Of a stretch of 64,000 nt of DNA, positions 16,560 through 25,195 are shown piece by piece (the first letter of the stretch is position 1; the number at the start of each line of letters is the position of its first letter). The stretch is taken from positions 62,001 to 126,000 of the forward strand of contig CAVWQP010000005.1 in assembly GCA_963757125.1 (NCBI GenBank), given 5' to 3'. The position numbers and the translations under genes were made by a program. The notes below the pieces were generated by a model that saw only the letters and a program-made list of their open reading frames with translations, was not told the origin of the DNA and did no database searches. This DNA comes from CAVVSD01 sp963757125. Lineage in GTDB: Bacteria; Actinomycetota; Thermoleophilia; Solirubrobacterales; Solirubrobacteraceae.

Positions 16560-17779
16560 CGCCTTCTGCACCCGCCACGGCGGACGTCGCCGTCGTCGGC
16601 GGCGGGATCCTCGGGCTCGCCTGCGCGGCCGAGCTGCTGCGCCGCCGGCCGGGGTGCAAGGTCGTCCTGCTGGAGAAGGAGGCCGAGGTCGCGGCGCACC
16701 AGACGTCGCACAACAGCGGCGTCGTCCACGCCGGCATCTACTACGCCCCCGGCTCGCTGAAGGCGCGCCTGTGCCGCGAGGGCGTCGGGCTGCTGCGGAC
16801 CTACTGCGACGCCCGCGGGATCCCCCTCCGGGAGGCGGGCAAGCTCATCGTGGCCAGCTCGCCGGCCGACCTGGACCGGCTCGCCGGCCTCGAGGACCGC
16901 GCGAGCCGCAACGGCGTGCCCGGCGTGCGGCGCCTGCGGGCCGAGGAGATCGCCGAGGTCGAGCCGGCCGCGGTCGGCGTCGCCGCGCTGCACTCGCCGC
17001 ACACCGCGATCGTCGACTTCGCGCAGGTCGCCCGTGCGCTGGCCGGCGACGTGACCGCCGCGGGCGCGACGGTCGCGACCGGCCACGAGGTGACCTCGGT
17101 GACGCCGGCGGGGCGCCGGCTGCTCATCGGCCACGACCACGGCGTGCTGGAGACGGGAGCGGCGCTGTTCTGCGCGGGCGCCTGGTCGGATCGCCTCGCG
17201 GTCGACGCGGGCGCGTCGCCCGATCCGCGGATCGTCCCGTTCCGCGGGGCGTACCTGCTCGTGCGCCCCGAGCGCCAGGAGCTGGTGCGGGGGATGATCT
17301 ACCCCGTCCCCGATCCCGCGCTGCCCTTCCTCGGCGTGCACCTCACCCGCCACATCGACGGGCACCTCTCGATCGGGCCGACGGCGCTCCCGGTCGGCGC
17401 CCTGGACGCCTACCGGATCACCCGCGTGCGTCCCGCCGACGTGCTGCGCACGGTGCGCTGGCCGGGGACGCTGCGGATGGCGGCGCGCTTCCCCCGCGCG
17501 GCCCGCGAGGAGCTCCGCCACGCGGTCAGCCGCTCCGCGATGGCGCGCAGCGCGGCGCGCTACGTGCCCGAGCTGCGCACCGAGGACCTCGACGGCGGCT
17601 TCGCCGGCGTCCGCGCGCAGGCCGTCGCGCGCGACGGCAGCCTCGTCGACGACTTCGTCTTCTCGGCGACCCAGCGGGCGCTGCACGTGCGCAACGCCCC
17701 CTCCCCCGCCGCGACCTCCTCGCTCGCGATCGCGGCCCACGTCGTTGATCGCTTCGAGCGCGAGGTCATCGCGGCGTAG
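16556..17779 (+). CDS. lhgO: L-2-hydroxyglutarate oxidase-type FAD dehydrogenase
   Basis: 407-aa DAO-family flavoenzyme. DVAVVGGGILGLACAAELLRR is the FAD site; HQTSHNSGVVHAGIYYAPGS and LKARLCREGV are characteristic of LhgO, which oxidises L-2-hydroxyglutarate to 2-oxoglutarate with electrons going to quinone. HTAIVDFAQVARAL, PFRGAYLLV and FLGVHLTRHIDG also fit. Coupled to the IclR gene. A different hydroxyacid substrate cannot be excluded. Confidence 0.88.
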   Translation: MTPSAPATADVAVVGGGILGLACAAELLRRRPGCKVVLLEKEAEVAAHQTSHNSGVVHAGIYYAPGSLKARLCREGVGLLRTYCDARGIPLREAGKLIVASSPADLDRLAGLEDRASRNGVPGVRRLRAEEIAEVEPAAVGVAALHSPHTAIVDFAQVARALAGDVTAAGATVATGHEVTSVTPAGRRLLIGHDHGVLETGAALFCAGAWSDRLAVDAGASPDPRIVPFRGAYLLVRPERQELVRGMIYPVPDPALPFLGVHLTRHIDGHLSIGPTALPVGALDAYRITRVRPADVLRTVRWPGTLRMAARFPRAAREELRHAVSRSAMARSAARYVPELRTEDLDGGFAGVRAQAVARDGSLVDDFVFSATQRALHVRNAPSPAATSSLAIAAHVVDRFEREVIAA

Positions 17780-18666
17780 CGCTGCGGACCTCGGCCCCCG
17801 CCCACTCCTCCAGCGGCGCGATGAGCGTGGTGATGTCGGCGGTCTCGCCGCTGCGCCGCACCGCCTCCTCGTAGAGCCCGCGCACCGCCTCCGACGACGG
17901 CATCGGCACGCCCAGCTCGTCGGCCAGCGCGAGGCACAGCCCGACGTCCTTGAGCATGAGCCCGAGCTGGAAGCCGTAGTCGAACGTCCCCGGGCAGGAC
18001 GTTGCGCCCGATCTTGTCCTCGGTGTGGAAGTTGCGGCCGCTGGACACCTGCAGCACGCGCAGCATCGCGTCCGCGTCGAGCCCCGCCTTCGCCCCGAGG
18101 ACCATCGCCTCGAACGTGGCGGCCAGCGTGGACGCGCAGACCATGTTGTTGAGCACCTTCATCGTCTGGCCCTGACCGGGGTCCGGGCCGAGGAAGACGA
18201 GCTCGGAGCCGAGCACCTCCAGCAGGTCGCGGTGCTCGTCGAACGCCTCGCGGCTGCCGGCGGCCATGATGCAGAGCGTCCCCTGCTCGGCGCCGCGGGG
18301 GCCGCCGCTCACCGGCGCGTCGAGCGCCCGCAGCCCGCGTGCGGCCGCGGCGGCGTGGATCTCGCGGGCCGCGTCGGCGCCGATCGTCGAGAGGTCGATC
18401 GTCGTGCGCACCGTCGTCCCCGCGAGCACGCCGTCGGGGCCGAGGATCGCGTCGGCGACCGTCTCGGGCCGCGGGAGGCTGGAGAGGACGACCTCGGCCC
18501 GATCGGCGACCTCGCGCGCCGAGCCGGCGGCGACCGCCCCGCGCGCGACGAAGGGCTCGAGCGCCTCCGGGCGGATGTCGTGCAGGCACAGCGCGTGGCC
18601 GGCGTCGAGCAACCGCGTCGCCATGCGCGACCCCATCGTCCCGACGCCGACGAGCCCGACGATCAC
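17766..18666 (-). CDS. 3-hydroxyisobutyrate dehydrogenase/GarR-like reductase, frameshifted
   Basis: NAD(P)-dependent beta-hydroxyacid dehydrogenase. N-terminus GLVGVGTMGSRMATRLLDAG, substrate motif DAPVSGGPRGAEQGTLCIM, catalytic Lys in GQTMKVLNNMVCAST. Frame breaks at CCCC 17988-17991 (GGGG on the coding strand): with three Gs it reads GRNVLPGTFDYGFQLGLMLKDVG and on to the normal C-terminus at 17766, giving about 299 aa. The extra base in a homopolymer points to a sequencing error. Overlaps the metallo-hydrolase gene upstream by 4 bp and lhgO convergently by 14 bp. Confidence 0.88.
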
Positions 18667-19448
18667 GCCCCCACCTCCACCGTGAGGCCCGCCGGGTCGC
18701 TCGCGGAGCGCGCGAACCGCTCCATGACCTGCGGATCGTGGCCGGCGAGCATCGGCGCGCTGCCGTCGCGCGACAGCTCGCGCAGGACGTCGAAGGCGCG
18801 CAGCGCGCCGACGAGGTCCGCGCAGATCGCGAACGGACGGCGCAGCTCGTACTCCTCGTAGAAGTGGAACGCGTCGGAGGCGAGGATCACCGGGCCGACC
18901 GCCGTCTGGACCTCGAGGACGCTCTGCCCCACCGCATGGCCGCCGACGGTGATCGACCGGACGCCGGGCGCGACGTCGGCGTCGGCCGCGAGCGGCGTGA
19001 GGCGGCCCTGGGCCCGCGCGCGGTCGATCTCCGCGAGGTCCTCGGCCCGCGCGTGCGAGGCGAAGTGCGGGTGCGACCCCAGCGGCCCGGACCAGAAGTC
19101 GAGCTCGGCCGCGGGGACGAGCAGCTCGGCGTCCCCGAACAGGTCGAGGTTGGCGGTGTGGTCCCAGTGCAGGTGGGTGAGCACGACGCGGTCGGCCTCG
19201 ACGCCGAGGTCGCGCAGCGCCTCCGCGGGGGCGCGGACGAGCTCGCGCGCCATGCGCCCGGCGGTCTCCGCGCCGAACCCGACGTCGACGACGATCGTCT
19301 CCTCCGGGCGGTCGAGCAGCCAGAAGAAGTAGTCGGTCCGGTACGGGACGTCGGGCTCGCCGAACGTCGCGTACTCGTAGAACACCGCGGACTTCGGCGT
19401 CACGCGGGTGGCGTAGCGGACGGCCCGCACGGTCCAGGTATGGCTCAC
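18663..19448 (-). CDS. Metallo-beta-lactamase-fold hydrolase (AHL-lactonase-like)
   Basis: 261 aa from GTG. Zinc motif HxHxDH as LTHLHWDHTANLD (about residue 97), further His ligand in GGHAVGQSVLEV, Asp in ILASDAFHFYEEYE, and a distal His in LAGHDPQVM. Resembles the N-acyl-homoserine-lactonase group, but a lactone or thioester in the local catabolic pathway is a likelier substrate than a quorum signal, since it is coupled to the hydroxyisobutyrate-type dehydrogenase. Confidence 0.85.
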   Translation of the reverse strand: MSHTWTVRAVRYATRVTPKSAVFYEYATFGEPDVPYRTDYFFWLLDRPEETIVVDVGFGAETAGRMARELVRAPAEALRDLGVEADRVVLTHLHWDHTANLDLFGDAELLVPAAELDFWSGPLGSHPHFASHARAEDLAEIDRARAQGRLTPLAADADVAPGVRSITVGGHAVGQSVLEVQTAVGPVILASDAFHFYEEYELRRPFAICADLVGALRAFDVLRELSRDGSAPMLAGHDPQVMERFARSASDPAGLTVEVGA

Positions 19449-19471
19449 CGCGCGACTGTAACTTCCGCGCG

Positions 19472-20074
19472 ATGCCGCTCGATCGCTACGGCGTGCTCGT
19501 CGGGACGCTCCGCGGGCACGCGCCCGACCGGCCGGGCGAGGAGGGGCCGTACTTCCACGTCAACCTGCGCGTCCGCGCCCCCGGCGGGACCTACCGCTGC
19601 GTGGTCGACGTCGACAGCAAGCACTCCGACACCGGCGTGGAGTGGAAGCTGCTCACGGTGGCGCGCGACGCGATCGCCTCGGCAGACCACGAGCCGGGCT
19701 TCCACGACCTCGAGCGGTCGCCACGGTCGGGGGCGATCGACCTCTACCGCCTCCCCGCGATCGCGAGCGCCGGCGATTGGCGCAGCGGAAGCCAGGTCGA
19801 GGCGACGGCCGCGCTCGAGCCGATGCTCGAGCCGGGCCGCCGCGTCCTGGTGTTCGGCGAGCCGTTCCGCCCCGGCCTGGGCATGCACAGCGTGCACCAG
19901 AACCAGGGCGATCCCCACGGCAGCCGGTGGGCGGACGAGAACGCCATCTGGCAGGACGGCGCCACGATGACGCTTCGGCCCGACGGCGCCCTCGACGTGT
20001 TCGTCTCGCGGTTCTCCAGCCAGTCCGGCGACACGGACGAGCACGGCCGCCCGCGGCGCGTCACACCGGCTTGA
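19472..20074 (+). CDS. DUF2278 (YukJ-like) protein
   Basis: 200-aa soluble protein of unknown function. YGVLVGTLRGHAPD at the N-terminus, YFHVNLRVRAPGGTYRCVVDV, then GLGMHSVHQNQGDPHGSRWADENAIWQDGA, which is the conserved core of the family, followed by a short C-terminal extension. Family members occur singly in many bacteria with no assigned activity. Starts 23 bp from the divergent metallo-hydrolase gene; ends overlapping the convergent repeat protein by 14 bp. Confidence 0.75.
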   Translation: MPLDRYGVLVGTLRGHAPDRPGEEGPYFHVNLRVRAPGGTYRCVVDVDSKHSDTGVEWKLLTVARDAIASADHEPGFHDLERSPRSGAIDLYRLPAIASAGDWRSGSQVEATAALEPMLEPGRRVLVFGEPFRPGLGMHSVHQNQGDPHGSRWADENAIWQDGATMTLRPDGALDVFVSRFSSQSGDTDEHGRPRRVTPA

Positions 20075-20960
20075 TCCGGAACCCGCTGCCGCCGGTCCCC
20101 GTGAACGTCCCCGTCTGCACGTTGAGCTTCCACGGTGACGGGAGCCGCCCGTCGGGCCGCTGGAGGAACTGCGCGAGCAGGCGCGCGCTCGCGGCGCACG
20201 AGGAGCCGAGCCGGGTGATCCGCAGATCGCCCTGCGGCACACGCAGCGCGCCGATGCGATCGTCGTGGCGCACCGAGAACACGCCGGGGCACTGGGTGCC
20301 GGGGAGCTGCTGGGACGGCGTCGGACCCGTCGCGGGGATCGGCGCCGGCGCCGGCGACACGCGGAAGGCGTAGCGCACGCCGCCGCGCTGGAAGGTGCCG
20401 GTGGTGGCGTCGAGCGTCCACGGGCTCGGCAGCACACCGTCGAAGTCCTGCAGGAACCGCGCGAAGCGGTCGAACGCCTGCCCGCAGGACAGCGCGCCGT
20501 AGGACAGCACGGTGATCGCGTACGGGCCCTTGGGCACCGTCATCGAGCCGATGTGGTCGTCGTGCAGGACGCTGAACGTCGTCGGGCACGTCACGCCGGT
20601 CGCCGGGCTCTGCCCTCCTCCGCCGCCGGCCGGCGGGCCCGCGAGGGCGATCGAGAAGCCCTGGCCCGGGCCGGAGGAGAACGTGCCGGTCGACGCGTTC
20701 AGCGTCCACGGCGCGGGGAGCGTCCCGTTGAAGTCCTCCAGGAACTGCCGCAGGAGATCCGACGCGTTCGCGCAGCTGAGTCCGCTCGGGTTGAGGACCG
20801 TGATCCGGTACGCGCCGGCGGGGACGGCGTAGGTGCCGATCGTGTCCGCCGCGAGCACGTCGAACGTCGCCGGGCACGCGGTGGGCGTCCCCGCCTGGGC
20901 GGCGGGCGCCGCGAGGATGAGCGCGCAGGCGCAGGCGAACAGGGCAGCGGCGATCCGCAT
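20061..20960 (-). CDS. Secreted three-repeat protein, unknown function
   Basis: 299 aa. Signal peptide MRIAAALFACACALILAAPAAQA, then three homologous units of about 75 aa at residues 29-104, 125-201 and 224-297 joined by Gly/Pro-rich linkers. Each unit begins C-P-x-x-F-x-V, has D-x-I-G...VP, a second Cys, then FL-x-D-F-(D/N)-G-x-LP-x-PW-x-L and ends TGTF...F-x-I. The paired Cys in each unit could form a disulphide. I do not recognise the family. Starts 1 bp into the stop of the upstream membrane protein gene. Confidence 0.75.
   Translation of the reverse strand: MRIAAALFACACALILAAPAAQAGTPTACPATFDVLAADTIGTYAVPAGAYRITVLNPSGLSCANASDLLRQFLEDFNGTLPAPWTLNASTGTFSSGPGQGFSIALAGPPAGGGGGQSPATGVTCPTTFSVLHDDHIGSMTVPKGPYAITVLSYGALSCGQAFDRFARFLQDFDGVLPSPWTLDATTGTFQRGGVRYAFRVSPAPAPIPATGPTPSQQLPGTQCPGVFSVRHDDRIGALRVPQGDLRITRLGSSCAASARLLAQFLQRPDGRLPSPWKLNVQTGTFTGTGGSGFRIKPV
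20070..20876 (-). repeat. Three tandem coding repeats of about 75 codons
   Basis: Units on the minus strand at 20876-20649, 20588-20358 and 20291-20070. Protein identity is clear in CP..F.V, D.IG, LP.PW.L and TGTF, but DNA identity has drifted, so the duplication is old. Confidence 0.75.
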
Positions 20961-21722
20961 CAGGGCTCCTCGGGTGTCTCGATCTCGTCGGTGGGGCGCC
21001 CGGCGATGAGATCGCCGAGCCGCCGGCCGGCGCGCATCATCGGCCGGTCGGGGTCGAAGCGTGCTTGCGCCTTGGCCATGCGTGCGTCGCCGTAGCGGCG
21101 CTTCGCCCAGATCGACGCGGGGTGCGCGAGCCGCACCGCTCCGAAGAACGCGACGACCGGGATGAACACGCCGATGACGCCGAGCAGCACGCGGCCCTTC
21201 GCGAAGCAGGTGAGCGCGAGCGTCAGGATCACGGTCACGGCGGCCGCCGTGCCCCAGATCGAGGCCGGCTCGTCGAGCCCGAACGGGCGCGTCCCGAGGA
21301 CGACGAGCACCGCGAACGCGAACGTGCAGACGACGGCGTCGAAGGACATCCGCCCGGCCTCGCTCCAGTAGACGTCCTCGAGATGCACCCACAGGGCGAA
21401 CTCGTCCAGCGTGAAGCCCGCGCCGATCCCGAAGCCGATCGCGATGAAATGCCACCACGGCGAGTCCAGCGGCGCCGCGAACGACAGGAAGCCGCAGAAG
21501 AGCATGAGGAGGATGCCCCAGACGAGGTGGTGCAGGTGCACCCCGCCCTCGGTCTCCACCCCACCCGGCCACCACGAGACGCTGCGCGTCAGCCGCGCGC
21601 TCGTACGGATGGCGAGGTAGGACGACGAGGAACGCGACGAGCACGACCGTCCCCGCCCCGCGGCCGGGCCGCAGCCGGTCGCCGAACGGGTCGACGCTGA
21701 CGATCTCCGCGAGCAGGGTCAT
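20960..21722 (-). CDS. Multi-pass membrane protein, frameshifted near N-terminus
   Basis: Begins MTLLAEIVSVDPFGDRL from an ATG that overlaps the antiporter stop by 4 bp. Frame is lost at GG 21620-21621 (CC on the coding strand); deleting one base gives LVAFLVVYLAIRTSARLTRSVSWWPGG, joining the long second part (HLHHLVWGILLMLFCGFLSFA, LDEFALWVHLEDVYW, three more hydrophobic segments). About 253 aa with five or six membrane spans and a charged C-terminal tail. The HLHH and DEFALWVHL stretches recur in actinobacterial membrane proteins of unknown function. Confidence 0.7.
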
Positions 21723-22912
21723 GCGCCCAGCGAGACGGCAGGCTGCACCGCGACGGCCGGATCGCGACCGCGGACCAGCATGGCGACGATCGGGAACACG
21801 ACGACGGAGAGCATCGCCGCCGCGACGAGCGCCGCCGACGTCGGCGTCGACATGTGCCCGCCCGCGACGGCGATCGTCGTGATCGCGACGACGAGCGGCA
21901 GCGTCGTCGCCGAGTAGAACGCCAGGGCGAGGCGCTCGCGGCCGCCGAGCTCGGCGCGGTACAGCAGCACCGGCGCACCTCGCACCGCGAGGAACGCGAG
22001 GAGGAAGGCCGGCACGAGCACCATCGCGGCCGGATCGGCGAGCAGGCCGTCGAGGTCGAAGGTGAGACCGGTCGTGATGAAGAAGATTGGGATGAGGAAG
22101 CCGAAGCCGATCGCGTCGAGCTTGTGCTCGAGGAGATGCGTGGCCTCGCCGGTGCCCGTCGCCAGGCGCACGACCATGCCGGCGGCGAACGCGCCGAGGA
22201 CGAGATCCAGGCCGAAGTCGGTGGCGAGGTAGACCAGCATCACGAGGAGCAGGATGCAGGCGCGGACCGGCAGCTGCGACGTGGAGTGCATCGTTCGCGC
22301 GAGCAGGTCGGCGGCGAACGCGGGCCGCAGCCGCAGCGCGCCGATCGCGCAGGCGCCGATGACGAGGGCGAAGACGACGAGCAGCACGGCGGTGAGCGCA
22401 CGCTCGGCGGTGCTCGTCAGCACGACGGAGATGACGATGATCGGGAACAGCTCGCCGCACATGCCCGCGGCGACCGCGTGACGCCCGAGCCGCGTCGGCA
22501 GCAGGCCGGAGTCGCGCATGATCGGCATGAGCGTGCCGAGCGCGGTCGTGCACAGCGCGGCGGCGACGAACTCGATCGGGACGTCGGTGCCGGCGAGCCG
22601 CAGCACCGCGGCGGCGACGACCGCGAGCCCCAGCGACAGCAGCCAGCCCCCCGCGCCGAGCGCGAGGGGCCTGCCGCTGATCCGGCGGATGTCGATCTCC
22701 ATGCCTCCCATGAAGAACAGGAAGGCCATGCCCAGCCCGGAGAGCTGGACCAGGAGCGTGTCGGGGTGGGTCAGGTGCAGCACGGGCCCGGCGAGGATCC
22801 CCAGCGCCAGCTCCACGACGACCACGGGAAGGACCCGGGCGCCGGGGAGCTCCGTGATCAGCGGTGCGAGCACCGCCGCCACGGCCACGAGGGGGACGCT
22901 GTCGATCGTCAT
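21719..22912 (-). CDS. CPA2-type cation/proton antiporter
   Basis: 397-aa integral membrane protein with about 12 hydrophobic segments. GILAGPVLHL near the N-terminus, GLGMAFLFFMGGMEIDIRRI (equivalent to the KefB/NapA GLELD region), DFGLDLVLGAFAAGMVVRL and GFGFLIPIFFITTGLTFDL match monovalent cation:proton antiporter-2 proteins. No C-terminal TrkA domain, so it is not a full KefB. Ion specificity cannot be assigned. Coupled to the downstream membrane protein gene. Confidence 0.88.
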   Translation of the reverse strand: MTIDSVPLVAVAAVLAPLITELPGARVLPVVVVELALGILAGPVLHLTHPDTLLVQLSGLGMAFLFFMGGMEIDIRRISGRPLALGAGGWLLSLGLAVVAAAVLRLAGTDVPIEFVAAALCTTALGTLMPIMRDSGLLPTRLGRHAVAAGMCGELFPIIVISVVLTSTAERALTAVLLVVFALVIGACAIGALRLRPAFAADLLARTMHSTSQLPVRACILLLVMLVYLATDFGLDLVLGAFAAGMVVRLATGTGEATHLLEHKLDAIGFGFLIPIFFITTGLTFDLDGLLADPAAMVLVPAFLLAFLAVRGAPVLLYRAELGGRERLALAFYSATTLPLVVAITTIAVAGGHMSTPTSAALVAAAMLSVVVFPIVAMLVRGRDPAVAVQPAVSLGA

Positions 22913-22927
22913 CGGGCGTCCGTCACC

Positions 22928-23854
22928 TCAGGCGCCGGTGCCCTGGCCGACGGCCGTGAGCTGCAGCGTCAGGTTGCGGATCCGGCCGGTCTTGATCGTG
23001 ATCGACGCGGTGTGGTTGCTGTACGTCGTCCGCAGCACGGTCGCGCCGAGGAACGGCTCCTTGCGGCCGCCCGGGCGGGTGAGCGAGATCGGGTTGCCGA
23101 TGCCCGAGCCGACCTGGCTGCCGCGGTACAGCTGGTAGGCGAGCGGCGTCGCGTCCGTGATCGGGTCGAACGAGTCCGGCACGCTGAGCCGGTACGTGCC
23201 GGTGTGGTTGGACTTCAGCTTGACCGTGCGCTGGTAGGACACCATGTCGTCCGCTGCGCCGGCGAGGCACGCCGTGGGCATGAAGCCCGCGGTGTTGGTC
23301 GAGTAGTCGAACACCTGCGTGACCGAGGGACGCGGCTGGTAGTAGCCGCCGACCTGCTGGCCGGTGGTGAGCTGCCCGACGACCTGGCTCAGGCTCGCGT
23401 CGCCCGAGAGCGCGATCGCGCACGTCGAGGTGTAGAGCACCGGCGGCTGGTAGGTGGCGCCGTTCTGCAGCTCGGTGTTGGCGTCCGCGACCTGCAGCTG
23501 GGTCGACACCGACTGGCCGTTGGCGAGGGTCGCCGTGATCGTCTGCACGCCTGCCTGGGCCGGCGCGCCCATGTTCGACGTCCCGCACGCGGGGCGGTCG
23601 ATCGGTGCCGGGCTCCAGCAGAACTGCCGAACCGACGTGTTGGCTGCCGGGTTGCTGTAGCTCAGGACGATCGGCGTGCCGGCGGTGAGTCCGGTCGACT
23701 GACCGGAGCTGAACGCGGCGTGCCACTGGATCTGCGGGTTGCTGCCCACGCCGTCGGCGTGGGCGCTGCCGGCGAAGAGCGCGAGGCTCGCGACCAGGGC
23801 GACGGACAGGACCGCGAGCACGGGGCGCCGACGGCGGGCGGGACTGACGGACAT
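22928..23854 (-). CDS. Secreted protein of unknown function
   Basis: 308 aa starting at ATG 23854 behind a good GGAGGT ribosome site. Basic N-region and hydrophobic core (RRRRPVLAVLSVALVASLALFAGSAHA) form a clear signal peptide. The mature part is rich in Thr/Ser/Gln, with Cys in RQFCWSPAPIDRPACG, CAIAL and TACLAG and a C-terminal beta-rich stretch (HASITIKTGRIRNLTLQLTAVG, split across the end). No recognised domain. Follows another secreted protein gene by 26 bp and probably shares its promoter. Confidence 0.7.
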   Translation of the reverse strand: MSVSPARRRRPVLAVLSVALVASLALFAGSAHADGVGSNPQIQWHAAFSSGQSTGLTAGTPIVLSYSNPAANTSVRQFCWSPAPIDRPACGTSNMGAPAQAGVQTITATLANGQSVSTQLQVADANTELQNGATYQPPVLYTSTCAIALSGDASLSQVVGQLTTGQQVGGYYQPRPSVTQVFDYSTNTAGFMPTACLAGAADDMVSYQRTVKLKSNHTGTYRLSVPDSFDPITDATPLAYQLYRGSQVGSGIGNPISLTRPGGRKEPFLGATVLRTTYSNHTASITIKTGRIRNLTLQLTAVGQGTGA

Positions 23855-23880
23855 GGATGGACCTCCGATTGTGGGTGGTG

Positions 23881-24342
23881 TCAGCTGTTGGCGGGAGCGG
23901 CCGTGGCCGTCCCGTCGACGATGTTGAGTCCCTGCGGATCGCTCAGGGTCACGCGCAGCGAGCTGCGCACCTGCGCGACCGAGCGGTTGCGGACCGCGAA
24001 CTTCAGGTTGAGGATCTGCGCGCCCGCGCCGACCCTCACGGTGCCGGTCTTCTTGCTCCACGACCCGCCCGAGGCCGGCGTGTAGACGGGCTGGTTCACC
24101 GAGTACTTCACCGAGCCGGAGCCGCCGGCCATGGTGTCGGATGTCACCGCGCAGTAGAAGTAGGTGAAGCCGCCGGCATTGCGGCTGCGCTTGATCTGGC
24201 AGTTGTCGATGGAGACGGTGGCCTCGACCCCGGCCGCGCCGGCGGTCGGGCCGGACTGCGCATGACCGGCGGTGGGCAGGGCGACGGCGAGCAGTGCGGT
24301 GGCGAGTGCGGCTGCGAGCGACGTGGTGGCGCGGCGGGTCAT
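23881..24342 (-). CDS. Small secreted protein of unknown function
   Basis: 153 aa from ATG 24342, chosen because GGAGGAACC lies just upstream; an upstream start would add residues before the signal peptide. Signal peptide TRRATTSLAAALATALLAVALPTAGHA. Mature part has a Cys pair (IDNCQIKRS, TYFYCAVTSD) and predicted beta strands (GSVKYSVNQPVY, GTVRVGAGAQILNLKFAVRNR). No family recognised; possibly an adhesin-like or structural beta-sandwich protein. First gene of a leftward run of secreted/membrane genes. Confidence 0.7.
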   Translation of the reverse strand: MTRRATTSLAAALATALLAVALPTAGHAQSGPTAGAAGVEATVSIDNCQIKRSRNAGGFTYFYCAVTSDTMAGGSGSVKYSVNQPVYTPASGGSWSKKTGTVRVGAGAQILNLKFAVRNRSVAQVRSSLRVTLSDPQGLNIVDGTATAAPANS

Positions 24343-24417
24343 GGTTCCTCCGGGGGTCCGATGGGCGTTGAGCGATTCCACGCTGCGCAGCCTCTTGCAC
24401 CCGGGACCCCGTGACCT

Positions 24418-24433
24418 CAGTACGGCGGTACTG
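24418..24433. promoter_or_regulatory. Perfect inverted repeat in divergent promoter region
   Basis: CAGTACGGCGGTACTG: 6-bp arms around GGCG, midway between the divergent secreted-protein (start 24342) and HAD-hydrolase (start 24466) genes. The 123-bp region holds no gene. Possible repressor site; no regulator is adjacent, so this is tentative. Confidence 0.35.
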
Positions 24434-24465
24434 CATTTCGCCCGTCTCGGCCTACGTAGCCCCCG

Positions 24466-25170
24466 ATGGCGACAACCCTCTCAGGATCCGGTGCTCCTAC
24501 GCTCGCTCCCGTGCTGCTGCTGCTCGACATCGACGGGACGCTCGTCCGCGGCGCGACCGACGCCCACCAGCGCTCGCTGGAGGCGGCGATCCATGAGGTG
24601 TTCGGCGCGGCCCCGAGCACGCCGCCGACCGACGTCGCCGGCCGCACGGACCGCTGGATCATGCGCGACATGCTCTCCCGCGAGCCGATCGACGCCGCTC
24701 AGGTCGACGAGCGGATGGACGAGCTGTGCGCGTCGGCCGCGCGGGCCTACGAGCGCCTCTGCGAGGGGTCGCTGGCCGACACGGTGCTCCCCGGCGTCCA
24801 CGACGGCCTGCGGGCGTTCGGCGACGCCGGGCACCGGCTCGCGCTCGTCACCGGCAACCTCGAGCCGATCGCGCGGCTGAAGCTCGGCCGGGCCGGCCTG
24901 GGCGGCTGGCTCGACGGGGTCCCCGGCGGCTTCGCCTCCGACCACGAGCTGCGCGCGCGGCTCCCCGGCATCGCGCGGCAGCGCGCGGGGAACGTGCCGC
25001 GCGAGGAGGCGGTCGTGGTCGGCGACACGCCCCTGGACGTGGCCTGCGCGCAGGCCGACGGGGTGCGCTGCATCGCGGTCACGACGGGCTGGTACTCCGC
25101 GGCGGAGCTGCTGACGGCGGGCGCCGACGCGGTCGCGGGGGACCTCGTCGAGGTCGCCGCGCTCGTCTAG
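24466..25170 (+). CDS. HAD-superfamily hydrolase (phosphoglycolate-phosphatase-like)
   Basis: 234-aa HAD with motif I LLLDIDGTLVRG, motif II LALVTGNL, motif III-region Lys in ARLKLGRAGL and motif IV VVGDTPLDVACAQADG. Cap inserted after motif I, as in phosphoglycolate phosphatases. The ATG at 24466 adds 15 residues before the first beta strand; GTG 24511 would start right at it and is an alternative. Substrate unknown. Confidence 0.85.
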   Translation: MATTLSGSGAPTLAPVLLLLDIDGTLVRGATDAHQRSLEAAIHEVFGAAPSTPPTDVAGRTDRWIMRDMLSREPIDAAQVDERMDELCASAARAYERLCEGSLADTVLPGVHDGLRAFGDAGHRLALVTGNLEPIARLKLGRAGLGGWLDGVPGGFASDHELRARLPGIARQRAGNVPREEAVVVGDTPLDVACAQADGVRCIAVTTGWYSAAELLTAGADAVAGDLVEVAALV

Positions 25171-25195
25171 CGACGCCAGCCCGTACCCTGCGCCG

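Noticed and set aside
11388..16571. 1727-codon open frame on the minus strand
   Set aside because: A chance chain joining the in-frame part of the aromatic monooxygenase with out-of-frame readings of neighbours; only the 14.2-15.7 kb part is real protein.
18663..19448. Quorum-quenching AHL lactonase
   Set aside because: Only the generic metallo-hydrolase zinc site is visible and the neighbours are catabolic dehydrogenases; a specific quorum-quenching call would be over-reach.
24452..24459. CTACGTAG palindrome before the HAD gene
   Set aside because: Eight bases only; too short to separate from chance.
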